Below, in pieces: positions 1 to 9,689 of a DNA stretch of 64,000 bases. The stretch is taken from the NCBI GenBank assembly GCA_015680685.1, contig MNCI01021399.1, positions 1,234,149-1,298,148 of the forward strand, given 5' to 3'. A program made the position numbers and the translations under genes. The notes under the pieces were generated by a model. It made no database searches, was not told where the DNA came from, and saw only the letters and a list, made by a program, of their open reading frames with translations. This DNA comes from Gnetum montanum. Its lineage: Eukaryota > Streptophyta > Gnetopsida > Gnetales > Gnetaceae. Position 1 is the first letter of the stretch; each line of letters opens with the position of its first letter.

Positions 1-1839
1 CTAGCTGTGGACCAAGCTGAAATGGAAGTTAAGAGGCAATACAAAATTTTCTATAGGGGAGGGCAAGAGTTCATTCCTTCCCTGTACGACATCATCTCTC
101 TTCTAGAGCCTTACTCTGAGCTCATCACATAACTCCTCCTGCAAAGGAGCTAGTCGTTAGATCAACCTGTAGTAAATCCTCAATCAGAAGAGGAGGATGA
201 GTTCGCTACCCAATACGAACATGAAGATTCGTACCACACCCTTAGCCCACAAACCTATGTCAACCCGTTGTTTCATCCAGGCATAGGGGAAATTACGTCC
301 CTTCAACCCTTTAGATTCACCCAAGCACAAATACCTCCACTAGAAACATCCACACTTGTTCATATTCCTCCTGCAAGCGACCTGCAACTCAATACACTCC
401 CTCTTGCTATTCTCACCACTGCAACCGTAGGTCCATCCTCGCAAATACCACCCCCTCAAAATAATGTAGGAGCAACCTTCCCACCCTGAGTGATCAGGAT
501 GCCACATGTGATACCAACATCTACATCTGTTCACTATATTCCCTAGATCCAAACTCACGGAGCCCCTTTAACCGCTGCAACCCAACAAGTTTAGGGGGTC
601 CCTACACAAAACATGACCAAGCCATGGGCAGCAATGGGTGCTCAATCACATCAACCCCCTCACTATAACATATCACCTCACATGATTTCACTAGCCAACA
701 TTCCTCAAGGACAACCGCAACAACAACAACCCCTTGCCTACAATGTGCCACCCCTAGTACCACCCGCTATAAATATCCCACAAGTACAGCCTCCAACTAC
801 ACAATTGTCTGCCTTTCAACCCACCACCTAACAATCTAACATGTACACCGTGCAACATCCCCAAGTTTCCATCTCACCTAGCGCCCAAGACTGGGTTGAC
901 ACCAAAAAATTAATGCAGGAGCTAACTGATGAGGTTAAACGCCTCAAGACCACCACCAACGGAGAGTTGAAGGTAGTAGATTTCTATCACGATGACCCTA
1001 TCAGCTCTTCGGTTCTACCCTAAACATTACCCAAGGGTGTATCATTGCCTACGCTAACTAAATACAACGGGGAGACAGACCCCAATGCTCACCTTATAAC
1101 ATTTAGACTAGAATGTGCATTACTCCAGGCATGGCCATATGCTATTTTGTGAGTGTTCCCTATGTCCCTCGCAGGGAGAGCACTTGATTGGTATCGACCC
1201 TTGCCGAGAAACTTGATATTTTCTCTATAGGAGTTGTTACATCAATTCGTTACCAGGTTCAAGTATAACTTGAAACCTGAGGCAACACTTGATAACCTTA
1301 TACAAGTTAAACAAGAACCTCTAGAATCCATACAAAAATTCATCCAAAGGTGGAGTGCTGCTCTCAATGAGCTTCATGAGCTGATCCCAGAGACGTATCT
1401 CCTCACCATTCTAAAGGGGACTGTTAACAACTTTTTCAAATCCAAGTTATATTATCTCAATGCGCGTAACCTCAATCAAGCCTTTGTACAGATTAAAAAT
1501 ATAGAGGAGGTAGCCCAAAATAGCTATGATCTTGCATATTTAGCCTTTAAAAACCAACACACTAAAAAGGACAAAGAAAAATTTAAAACAACTATAGCGG
1601 TAGTGGCGGAAACACAACAAGCAAATTTGGGACAACAAAGCAAACCGCCTAATGCCCCTACTAATTACGCTAAACCCACTCGTGCAACCGCACCAGAATC
1701 ATCCTCATCACAAAACCCAACACCGAATCGTATGAGAAATTTCAAGAGGAAAGAACCCTTCCAATACACACCACTACCCATGAAAGCATCCCAGTTGTTC
1801 GACCAACTCCTGAAGGCTGGATTAATGAAACATAAGTAG
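1..1839 (+). pseudogene. gag: Element A gag (capsid region), nonsense-damaged
   Basis: Frame 1 is readable from the first base and aligns by eye with the gag of elements C and B1. The N-terminal half is rich in Pro, Gln and Thr. From about 1060 it contains the retrotransposon gag (capsid) domain: KYNG near the start, ALDWYR-like, LLHQFVTRF, then an IQRWS/LNELHE segment at about 1240-1560. Premature stops occur near 130, 487, 544, 592, 829, 1021, 1150 and 1228, all in one frame, followed by the stop at 1837. The start codon is outside the window; in C the start is MDSTHIN-like. Gag would assemble the virus-like particle around element RNA in the cytoplasm. This copy cannot be translated in full. 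Confidence 0.88.
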
Positions 1840-2863
1840 TTGTCCCTGGCAGCAATCTAAAGACATGATCAGTTCTATTAATTAGTTCATAACCCAAGCC
1901 TAGCATCGCTGGATGAGCCCCCAGTACCCAAAGGTTTTAGGATGGACCGTTTTTGCGACTATCACCAACGTAATGGGCATGGCACAGATTACTGTTCATC
2001 CTGAAACAAGACATACAACGAATGATCGATGGAGGTCAAATCACTTTTGATGAAGCCAACCCAGTCCAACCACAAAACCAGGCCATGGGTGTGTACAAAG
2101 ACCCTCTAAATACCAAATAGGCGTCGTACGTAATTAACACCATCTACCTAAATAATGAACCTAAAACACCTAGCATTAACACCGCCTACTCTGACCATGA
2201 GCAACAAATGCCTAACAAGCCATTTGTAGTGCATATTCCTCCCACTGCATCAACATCCATGCCTCAACCATCATAAGCCCTGCAGCAACCATATGTCATC
2301 TGAGTGCCCCCTGCCATAGTGACTTCTAACACCCCAACACACAAAAAGCCATACGTGGTGTGTGTACCTCCTATCGCTACTTCTGCAAACTCAAAAACAC
2401 CTTCTATTCGGCCTGCCCCTTACGTAGTCTGAGTACTGCCTACCGTTGCAACAGCGGAGGTCCAACCTGCACCTAAACCAACCCGATACATCGTTAGGAC
2501 ACCCGAAAGTCCTAATGATTACCAATCCTCCACCTTACAAATGCAAAGTAAACCCAGTCCTTATGTCATCAAGGTGCCCAACCAGCCTAGCACTCAAATG
2601 CATGCAACCGTCCAACCGCAACCTTGCCCAACTCCATACGTAGTACGAATCCAAAAACAACCTGAGGCTTCGAAATCAACCACATCCCCACGCCACACAT
2701 GAGAACGCCTAGAAGATAAGCTCACACGTGAATGCCTAGAGAAGGAGCATCAATAGCTAGCCGTAGGACCTCCTGAACCTACTCCGCTAAACGCAATACC
2801 CATGACGCCACCTAACGATCAACCAAACATAGGCCATGGGGTGAATCATCCAGAAAACATGAT
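1840..2863 (+). pseudogene. Element A gag zinc knuckle and PFVVxVPP repeat linker
   Basis: At 1954-1995 the frame encodes a zinc-knuckle variant, C-x2-H-x4-H-x4-C (starts CDYHQ, ends TDYC). His replaces the second Cys of the usual CCHC. A frameshift follows near 1995. The next frame begins with LKQDIQRMID, then a long Pro-rich linker to about 2860. The linker holds about seven copies of a short motif of type P-[FY]-[VI]-[VI]-x-[VI]-P-P spaced by 20-35 residues. Several stops (near 2119, 2275, 2302, 2431) and a second frameshift near 2862 separate it from protease. The same layout occurs in C and B1. Confidence 0.75.
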
Positions 2864-4015
2864 ATGTCTAAAACAATGACTCTGGGCAAAAATGACAAAC
2901 CAAAAACACATGAAATAAAATTTTTGGGCCCAATGGACCAAGTCACCGCCGATAAACGTGCGCCCAACAGTAGAGACTTAGCAACAGTCTTAACACAAGT
3001 CACGCAAGCACTCAAACAAAAAAATACTTCATTAAGTTTATACAACCTAGTGCTGACATCCCAAACCCACCGCGAAGCTTTAGTGTGCATGTTAACATCT
3101 GTCCCAGTGAGCGAGGACTTGCCTCCAAATGAACCTTTGATTTATGTGGTAATGTACTCACCCCAAGGGTCAACTTCCAAACCATTAAGTTTTCGCAACG
3201 ATAACATCAAGGTGGATGAGAAAACAGGAAAGGTAACAATAGCCCCTATGTTCATAACAATACAAATAAACCAATTCAAAATACATAGGGTACATGTAGA
3301 TGATGGAGCTACCACAAACGTAGTACCATATCCCATCGTCGAACAACTGGGGCTTACAGAGCTAATCAGACCAATTGCCACCACATGCTTGAAATCATTC
3401 AATGGGTCGCGCATGATAGTTAAAGGCACCGTGACCTTAGACTTCATAGTAGAGGACCAATTCCCCACATCTGTCGACTTCATAGTAATCGATGAAATGC
3501 CAGGATTCAACCTAATATTAGGAAGGCCCTGGTTAGCCCAACTGAAAGTAGTCTCATCCCCTATACACCAAGAGATTCATCTACCTTATGAAGGTGGTGA
3601 AATCATCATAAATGGGGAGGCTGCTACACCCATCATCTCATCGTACATAAACATAGACCAAGGCTCAGAGGTTAAGCTTGAAGAGCCTAGACAACATGAC
3701 ATAAATGAACAACAACTGGTAGGCGGTAATCCTTTAAAAACAAAAGAAAACCCACCCAAAATAGAAATACCTGGGCCTGACATTGTAGATACGCAACCTC
3801 ACTTAGAAACCACAATTGACACAGAAACCATGATACAAGCTGAAGCGCAAGAAAACACCAACGTGGGAACAATTCCATTAGACGTCCCTTTGGCTGAATT
3901 ACCATTCAATGTGATCAGTGAAGGGGATGCTCAATATAGAATCATACCCGCTAACTCTACTCCCAACATTAAAATGCAAAAAATCAAAAAATTACTAAAT
4001 AACAAAAATAAATGA
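2864..4015 (+). CDS. Element A retropepsin-like aspartic protease (open frame of 383 codons)
   Basis: This is the longest uninterrupted frame of element A. Residues about 1-110 are a linker with GPMDQ and SLYNLVLTSQ, conserved in C and B1. The protease core begins with a VTIAPMFITI strand, the active-site segment HVDDGATTNVVP (DDGA in place of D-T/S-G-A) and the flap region. It ends in the ILGRPWLA motif typical of plant Ty3/gypsy proteases (residues about 145-235). A tail ends in IKKLLNNKNK. The enzyme would cut the Gag-Pol polyprotein in the particle. The ATG at 2864 simply opens the frame; ancestrally this was fused to gag. The stop is followed by the noncoding insert, so Pol needed splicing or bypass. 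Confidence 0.85.
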   Translation: MSKTMTLGKNDKPKTHEIKFLGPMDQVTADKRAPNSRDLATVLTQVTQALKQKNTSLSLYNLVLTSQTHREALVCMLTSVPVSEDLPPNEPLIYVVMYSPQGSTSKPLSFRNDNIKVDEKTGKVTIAPMFITIQINQFKIHRVHVDDGATTNVVPYPIVEQLGLTELIRPIATTCLKSFNGSRMIVKGTVTLDFIVEDQFPTSVDFIVIDEMPGFNLILGRPWLAQLKVVSSPIHQEIHLPYEGGEIIINGEAATPIISSYINIDQGSEVKLEEPRQHDINEQQLVGGNPLKTKENPPKIEIPGPDIVDTQPHLETTIDTETMIQAEAQENTNVGTIPLDVPLAELPFNVISEGDAQYRIIPANSTPNIKMQKIKKLLNNKNK

Positions 4016-4571
4016 TCGAAAATGACGTTAAACTACAACTAGTCTAGGACGACGTTAAAATATCATGTCTGCAACGACATAAAACTAGCCACGATCAGAA
4101 ATGGTCGGTCAATCAAGAAATCCACCTGTGTCATTCGGAACGTTCCTTGCTTACGCTGGGGCTCGAAATGGCCTCAAACTACGCATATGGCCCGAAATGG
4201 CCTTAAACTAGATCATCCATTTATACTTTTCTTTTCTCCCAAATTCCAGCTCACTGTTCGAATTTACGCTTGCATTGCTATGTCGTCAATAACAATTTTC
4301 GCGATTATCTTTCTTTTATCATTATACTCTGGCTTATAATTACATCTGTGCATTACACTTAAACCACAAAAACAAACCAAAACATTTTACATTGTTGTGT
4401 TGTGTTTGCAATTAAACTCAAAATCAACAAAAAAATGTTTTTTATACATGTACATGTAATGATGTACAATTACAAGAGTTAACTAGTTTCATTCATCTGT
4501 TCAATATAACTTAAAATTTTCAATTTACAATTCCTGTATAAATTTGATTCAGAATAATTTCACAACAAAAA
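4016..4571. other. Spacer between protease stop and 3' end of the antisense gene
   Basis: No gene is seen. At 4020-4210 there are degenerate units of the element's minisatellite, for example TGGCCTTAAACTAG and GACGTTAAACTA. The remainder is AT-rich and holds an A-rich stretch and a TACATGTACATGTA palindrome near 4448. The sense protease and the antisense gene converge on this spacer. Confidence 0.6.
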
Positions 4572-7500
4572 CTAAACATTCGGGATGGGAGGGTCATCCC
4601 CTTTAGATGCGCTGGAATCATTGGCCCCTGCTCCACTAGGGCCAACTTCATGAACATCGTCACTGCCTTGATCCTGAAAATGCAAAAAGAGATAATCAAC
4701 ATAAGAATAAGAGAAAGACAAAACTTCAAACATTATGCAGTGAATGAATTTCATAATAACAAAATGCTTACCGTAGGGGATCCCCCTAAGCCGAATTCCA
4801 GTCAACGAAGTATTTCCTCTTCTGAGACACTGGTCTAATCGGTCCCATCAAGACCTAGGTCGACATTTGCCAAGGCCTTCCCCTTGTCAACAATTGACCA
4901 GGTAGGACACTTTAAAGGAAATTCACCCACCAAAACCTCCCTAGAAGGGGTCGTAATCACCTTAGTAGGTGATTCCATCTCAACAGTTGTGTTCTGAGCA
5001 AAGGTATCAAATGCCGAGCGTAGACCCAGACCCTCCACAAACATCTCAAGCTGATGCTTTTCAATAGATACTTCTTTCAACAATCTCTTATAATGATGTT
5101 TGTGCTTCTTTTCATCTTGATCCCATTTGCGTACCTTGGAAGTGAAAGCTTTCCAATCTTGGCACTTGAGGTTTAGTAGATCTACTTGGGCCTTCCGCTC
5201 TACTAGTTTTCGGGTCAATGACGCGTGGCGATTGAGTAGGTTCCAGTATCTAGTATATGTGACCTCGGAAGTCCACCAAGAGTGATCACAACTTAGTTTA
5301 GCAGAGGTGAATTCATACTGAGCCTTGAGATCATCACGCTCAATTAAAAATTTGGAAACTTCCTTCTCCTTTGCTTGAATTTGCAACCACAACTGCTCGA
5401 TGGAACGCCTACAAGTCCAAAGCGATTTGGCGTTGTGTACAAGACCCTTCGCCACCTCCTCATAAACTGGCCTTGGTACCTACTCGACTTCTGGGAATAG
5501 TGTGGGTAAAATCTCTATGCTAACTATCTCAAAAGGATCCCACCTCAGTTTGGCACCTATGCACACGAAAAGAACAAATGCTAAAATGACAAAAACAGGG
5601 TGTGAAACTCTAAAGCTGCAAATAACTCGAAACATTTATACCTATCTTAGGGTGGGCTTCTTGAATTCATTCAACAACCTCCTCTACGATACCAGCCACA
5701 AAATCCATTTTACTTGGCATCTCTATCCAAGTAAATGGTACACAAGTGCAAGACGGACTAACCTCCACGGTCCTTTCAGGGGGAACCATTTTCATGGGCA
5801 CGTCCAGGCGCATCGTTCTGGTTTCACTACCTTCGTCTAGAAGCGATATAAAAATAAAAGTAAGACACCATAGAGAAAATGGCTCACAAAGAACCAATAA
5901 TGAAATAAAAGAAAACATACCGTGTTCTTTGTCCCCTTTCAGGGGTTCTCCTAAGTCCAGTTTTCCCTTAAGAAAGCTGCTGAACATTTCATCGACACCA
6001 CTCTGGTCATCCACCAGTTCAGTCTCTACGGTGTCTTCTCATAGCTCTTCCATCCCTCCCACTTGATCTTTGCCCATGTCTTCCTCCTCTGTCATTAGCT
6101 CCATGGTACCCTCCTCCTCTTCAATGATAGTCTCTACTTCCGGCCTCCACACTTCTCGAGTCAGGTTTGAAGGCATCAGTGGCACGTAAGTGGTCAAAAT
6201 AAAAATTTTGAATAAGATGAAAAATAATAAAGCAATAAGTGTACTAAGTTTACTTACCTTGGATAGGCATCTTGAACTGTATGCACTTTACCCATGGCTC
6301 GTCCACATTTGAGGCCTCCTTGGTTGAACGTTCACGATTTGTCAGCTTCGACTTGGCCTTACCGATGGTTTCTTTGATGACCCGTTTAGCCCTCTTAGTT
6401 GTATAGTGCATGTCATCTAGCTCCAATCCCAAACTATTACATGTGTGGATTGAGATACCAGATGACCCCCCTATCGTGATGGATATGGATTCATCAATTC
6501 CCTTGGGTGCATCTTGGGACTCGGCAGTTTCAAACAAATGGTTGATCCACGGATGAGATAGTTGACCGCGATCCCGCAGAACATACTTGTTGTCTGCACA
6601 AACCACCAGAAATTGGGCCAAACGGTAAAGATAACTGGCAAATAATGCAAAGGTAAAGTGGGACTGCACCTCGACATTTGAGTGCAATCGCACTATCTCC
6701 TTATGAAGGCCCGACAACAAAAATTGGGCTCAGTTATAACGCATTCCAGTTTCTAGGATGGTTCACATAATACGCACATGGGGATATAATTCATTAAATT
6801 CCTCAACTTTTGACTTCCCTTGCATAGGGAATCCCTTAGCATCCTTGGTAACGCCTAACCAGTCCTCCAATTCATGAACCGTATGGAGCTCTTTATGAGC
6901 CCTGTCCAAAACTAAATTTATACCATCAGTCGGTACACCAAATAGGTTTGAAAAGAATTCAGGTGACAGATGGAAAACTATCTTAACAGCCTTAATCTGG
7001 GTGTTGTAGTAAGAGACAGTCTTGTCAAAGGAATCCACAATCCTGATCATTTCTACTATGGACACATCGGGGCTCGGGGTTGTGAAGAGCTCCATAAGGC
7101 CGACGTCATCTAAACAATGGATGATGGATGGCGGGGCATGAGAGCTCAACCATTTCTGAGCCTTACTGATCTCCCCAAACTTCATCGAGAGGGTACTCTC
7201 AGTTTGTCCTGTTGTGATAGGGTCTCTGCCGAGAGGGACATCAACTGTAGACACAATTCGAAACCATCACATCAGTATAACCCCCAGTAGTTGAATAAAC
7301 ACGTTAACACATCTAGATAATATTGTCACTTACCTTCAGTGGTGAACTTAGAGGTGCTACCCCAAGTCAGAGTCACGAGGAAAAATTGGTTCCTTATGCG
7401 ACCATTCTTCATGCAACCACCCACAGGCTTTGCATAGTGTGAACGCTCTAGAAAACCTTTTGTGAAAATGGATGATGTCACCCTTCGTTTGAGCTAATAT

Positions 7501-8871
7501 AGCTCCACGAAGGGTGGGACTTGCCATAAAGGTCTCTAGAATGGTGTGAGCTAGGGCAAGCCCATCATCATCAATGCATGTTCTGTCTTGGTTAACTTGG
7601 GGCCTACAAAAAAACGGTTGTCAAAATAGAAGCAAATGCCAAACGACAAAAGAAAAAGAAACGACAAGCCTAAACGATCTTACCTATCTACCCAGTACAT
7701 TGTGCCAGGAGGGTTCTGGAATAGCGTGTGCGCATGTGTAGCTAAAAATAGGGTGTAGTTGAGATAATCATGCCCTTGTGGAAATTGGGCCCACATGCAC
7801 GCTAACAGGCAAGTAGACCTAGGCCCTTTGGAAGGACTATCCTCGGTTACAAGCCACCCCTCATCAATGTCTTCCATGAAGACCACGACATCCTCCAAGG
7901 CTCCCAACATCATAGCCTCAAGCATGCTTCATGCCACTTGTTTGTTGAGATGTGACCAGAAAACCACCTTAAACCTGTCCAGGATGAAGGCGAGGAATTC
8001 ACACACCCCTTCCCTGAACCAGACCCCATTGTTGTCAACAGTCAAATCCAGGGTAGGTTCATTGGCCTCAATGGGGCCAAACCATGTTAGTACTCTGACT
8101 AGCTCAACTACCAGAACAAAAGGCTCAGTGTCCCTTCAAGCAACCAAAATGTAGCAATAAATCAACCGTGCATGATAAGGAGATGAAACAAAAAAATTTC
8201 ACATTGTAGGCTAACACTTAGAAAAGTTACTAACTATTTACGCTCAGCGTATATGCTACCTAACCTGGCGTATACGCTGTCAAAAAAATGTTTACGTTGT
8301 CGAACAAACTGTTTACACTCAGTGTATACACTATGAAAATCATCAGCGTATACGTCGTAGAAGCCTTCAGCGTATACGGTGTTTAAACAGTTTAAGCTAA
8401 ACACTGTGTAAATAGTCAGCATATATGCCGTAAAAAAACAGTCAGTGTAGATGCTGTAAAAATTGTCTATGCTTCATACTGATAAAATCATCTACACTTC
8501 ATGCTGGTAAAATTTTTTACATTATACATTGACAAAATAGATTACGCTACAAACAATTTACGCTACACATAGTATACACTATACGCTACAGAAACCCTCT
8601 ATGCTGTGAACCTATAAGCCCTCTACGCTAACTGTCTATGCCAGGCGTATACGCCGAAACTCTCTACGCTACAAAAACTACTTACGCCAAAATAACATGT
8701 ACATACGAAAACAACTAACAGAGGTAGGATCAGAGCCTACCTATGTGACGATCCAGGCCATGATGGAACCCTCAGCCTGGGTAGACACTGTAGCATGGCC
8801 TTGCTCTCCTCTGTGAAATTTAGATCAGGCCCCTTTCTCCCCTGGCCTTCCACCTCCTTGCCCTTGCCCAT
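4572..8871 (-). pseudogene. Antisense eight-exon gene inside element A: FCP1-like pseudo-phosphatase plus unknown and charged helical regions
   Basis: Exons inferred on the minus strand by matching the copy in element C are 8871-8741, 8133-7684, 7603-7334, 7244-6258, about 6178-5921, 5836-5642, 5556-4772 and 4673-4572. Most introns are GT-AG; the exon 5 acceptor is unclear. The product would be about 1050 residues. Residues about 44-215 resemble plant FCP1-like HAD phosphatases: PFVLVVELVRVLT at the nucleophile loop, RFKVVFWSHLNKQ, MWAQFPQGHDYLNYTLFL, then FQNPPGTMYW. The nucleophile Asp and the late Asp pair are missing. Exon 4 encodes a domain of unclear family (GLMELF, EMIRIVDSFD, FHLSPEFFSNLFGVP). 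Exon 5 is Glu-rich, exon 7 charged and probably helical, and exon 8 ends GPSGAGANDSS to PPIPNV. Stops occur in exons 2, 4, 5, 6 and 7, so it is a pseudogene. Confidence 0.75.
8225..8700. repeat. TACGC/GCGTA-rich repeats in intron 1 of the antisense gene (element A)
   Basis: The intron contains many copies of GCGTATACGC-like palindromes (for example CAGCGTATATGCT, TGGCGTATACGCTG, CAGTGTATACACT) separated by 15-40 bp of AT-rich sequence. The same core dominates the U3 of element A's LTR (14890-15300). Confidence 0.75.
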
Positions 8872-9379
8872 TTCGGCGTCCTTTATGCTGGGATTGATAG
8901 GTTTACGCTAAGGATCAAAACTACTCATGCCTACGTTGAGCCTCTACGCCAGGGTTTGAGTCTCTATGCCGACGCTTTAAGCCTCTATGCTCATGCTAAG
9001 CCCTTACACAGGAGTTGGAGGTTTACGCTAGGGTTTGGTCGTTTACGCTTATGCTGGAGTTTTGTCATTTACTCTTACGCTCAGGGTTTCGTCATCTACA
9101 CTTACGCTCAGGGTTTACGCTTACGCTCGATGTCTATGCTTACTTTTGATTCACAATGCTTACAAATGACATCCCTGCCCCTATATATAGCACTCCATGC
9201 ACCGCCGCCATCTGACACTTTGTCTCTTTTTATTGCTCATTTTAATTAAAATTTGTTTAAAAATAAAGAAAAAATAAATATAAACTTAAAACAAAACAAA
9301 TGCTACCACATCCTGACTCCCTTGTAAACAAACTTCAGGAGTCCACACCGAACATTTTGGCACAGACTCTCCTATGCAA
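8872..9379. other. Upstream region of the antisense gene with TACGC motifs
   Basis: This lies immediately 5' of the inferred start codon of the antisense gene. From 8885 to 9135 TACGC, CTACGC and TTTACGCT cores recur about every 15-25 bp. It is the natural place for the antisense promoter. I see no convincing TATA box at a fixed distance from the ATG; ATATATAG at 9182-9189 is the nearest candidate. From 9240 to 9300 the sequence is A/T-rich and empty. Confidence 0.4.
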
Positions 9380-9668
9380 ATTTTACGATAAACATTCGGC
9401 CCGGTATGGCCTTAAATTGCCATGTTGGCCCAGTAAGGCCTTAAACTGCCACATACAAATCCCCTTTGACCTGGCATGGTGTTAAACTGCCATGGAGGCC
9501 TAGTATGGCCTTAAACTGCCACCTGCAGATCATATTCGGCCCGGTAAGGCCTTAAACTGCCACATCTGGCCCAGTGTGGCCTTAAACTGCCACCTGCGGA
9601 TCATATTCGGCCTAGTAAGGCCTTAAACTGCCACATCCAACTTGGTATGGCCTTAAACTACCATGCAT
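9380..9668 (+). repeat. Minisatellite with GGCCTTAAACTGCCAC core, upstream of RT (element A)
   Basis: About eight degenerate units share the core GGCC(T/C)(A/G)GTAAGGCCTTAAACTGCCAC, some alternating with a GATCATATTC spacer. It sits between the antisense gene start and the RT module. Related units flank the protease end and the integrase end, and single units occur at the same place in C (about 23930-24000) and B1 (about 31215-31250). Confidence 0.8.
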
Positions 9669-9689
9669 CATGGTGTGACGATAAACCAC

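Noticed and set aside
2812-3905. Minus-strand frames over the protease of A (up to 122 codons)
   Set aside because: They are shadows of the conserved protease frame; their translations are not conserved in B1 or C.
9380-9668. CRISPR-like array of repeats
   Set aside because: Units and spacers are both degenerate, this is plant nuclear DNA and no cas gene is present; it is a minisatellite.
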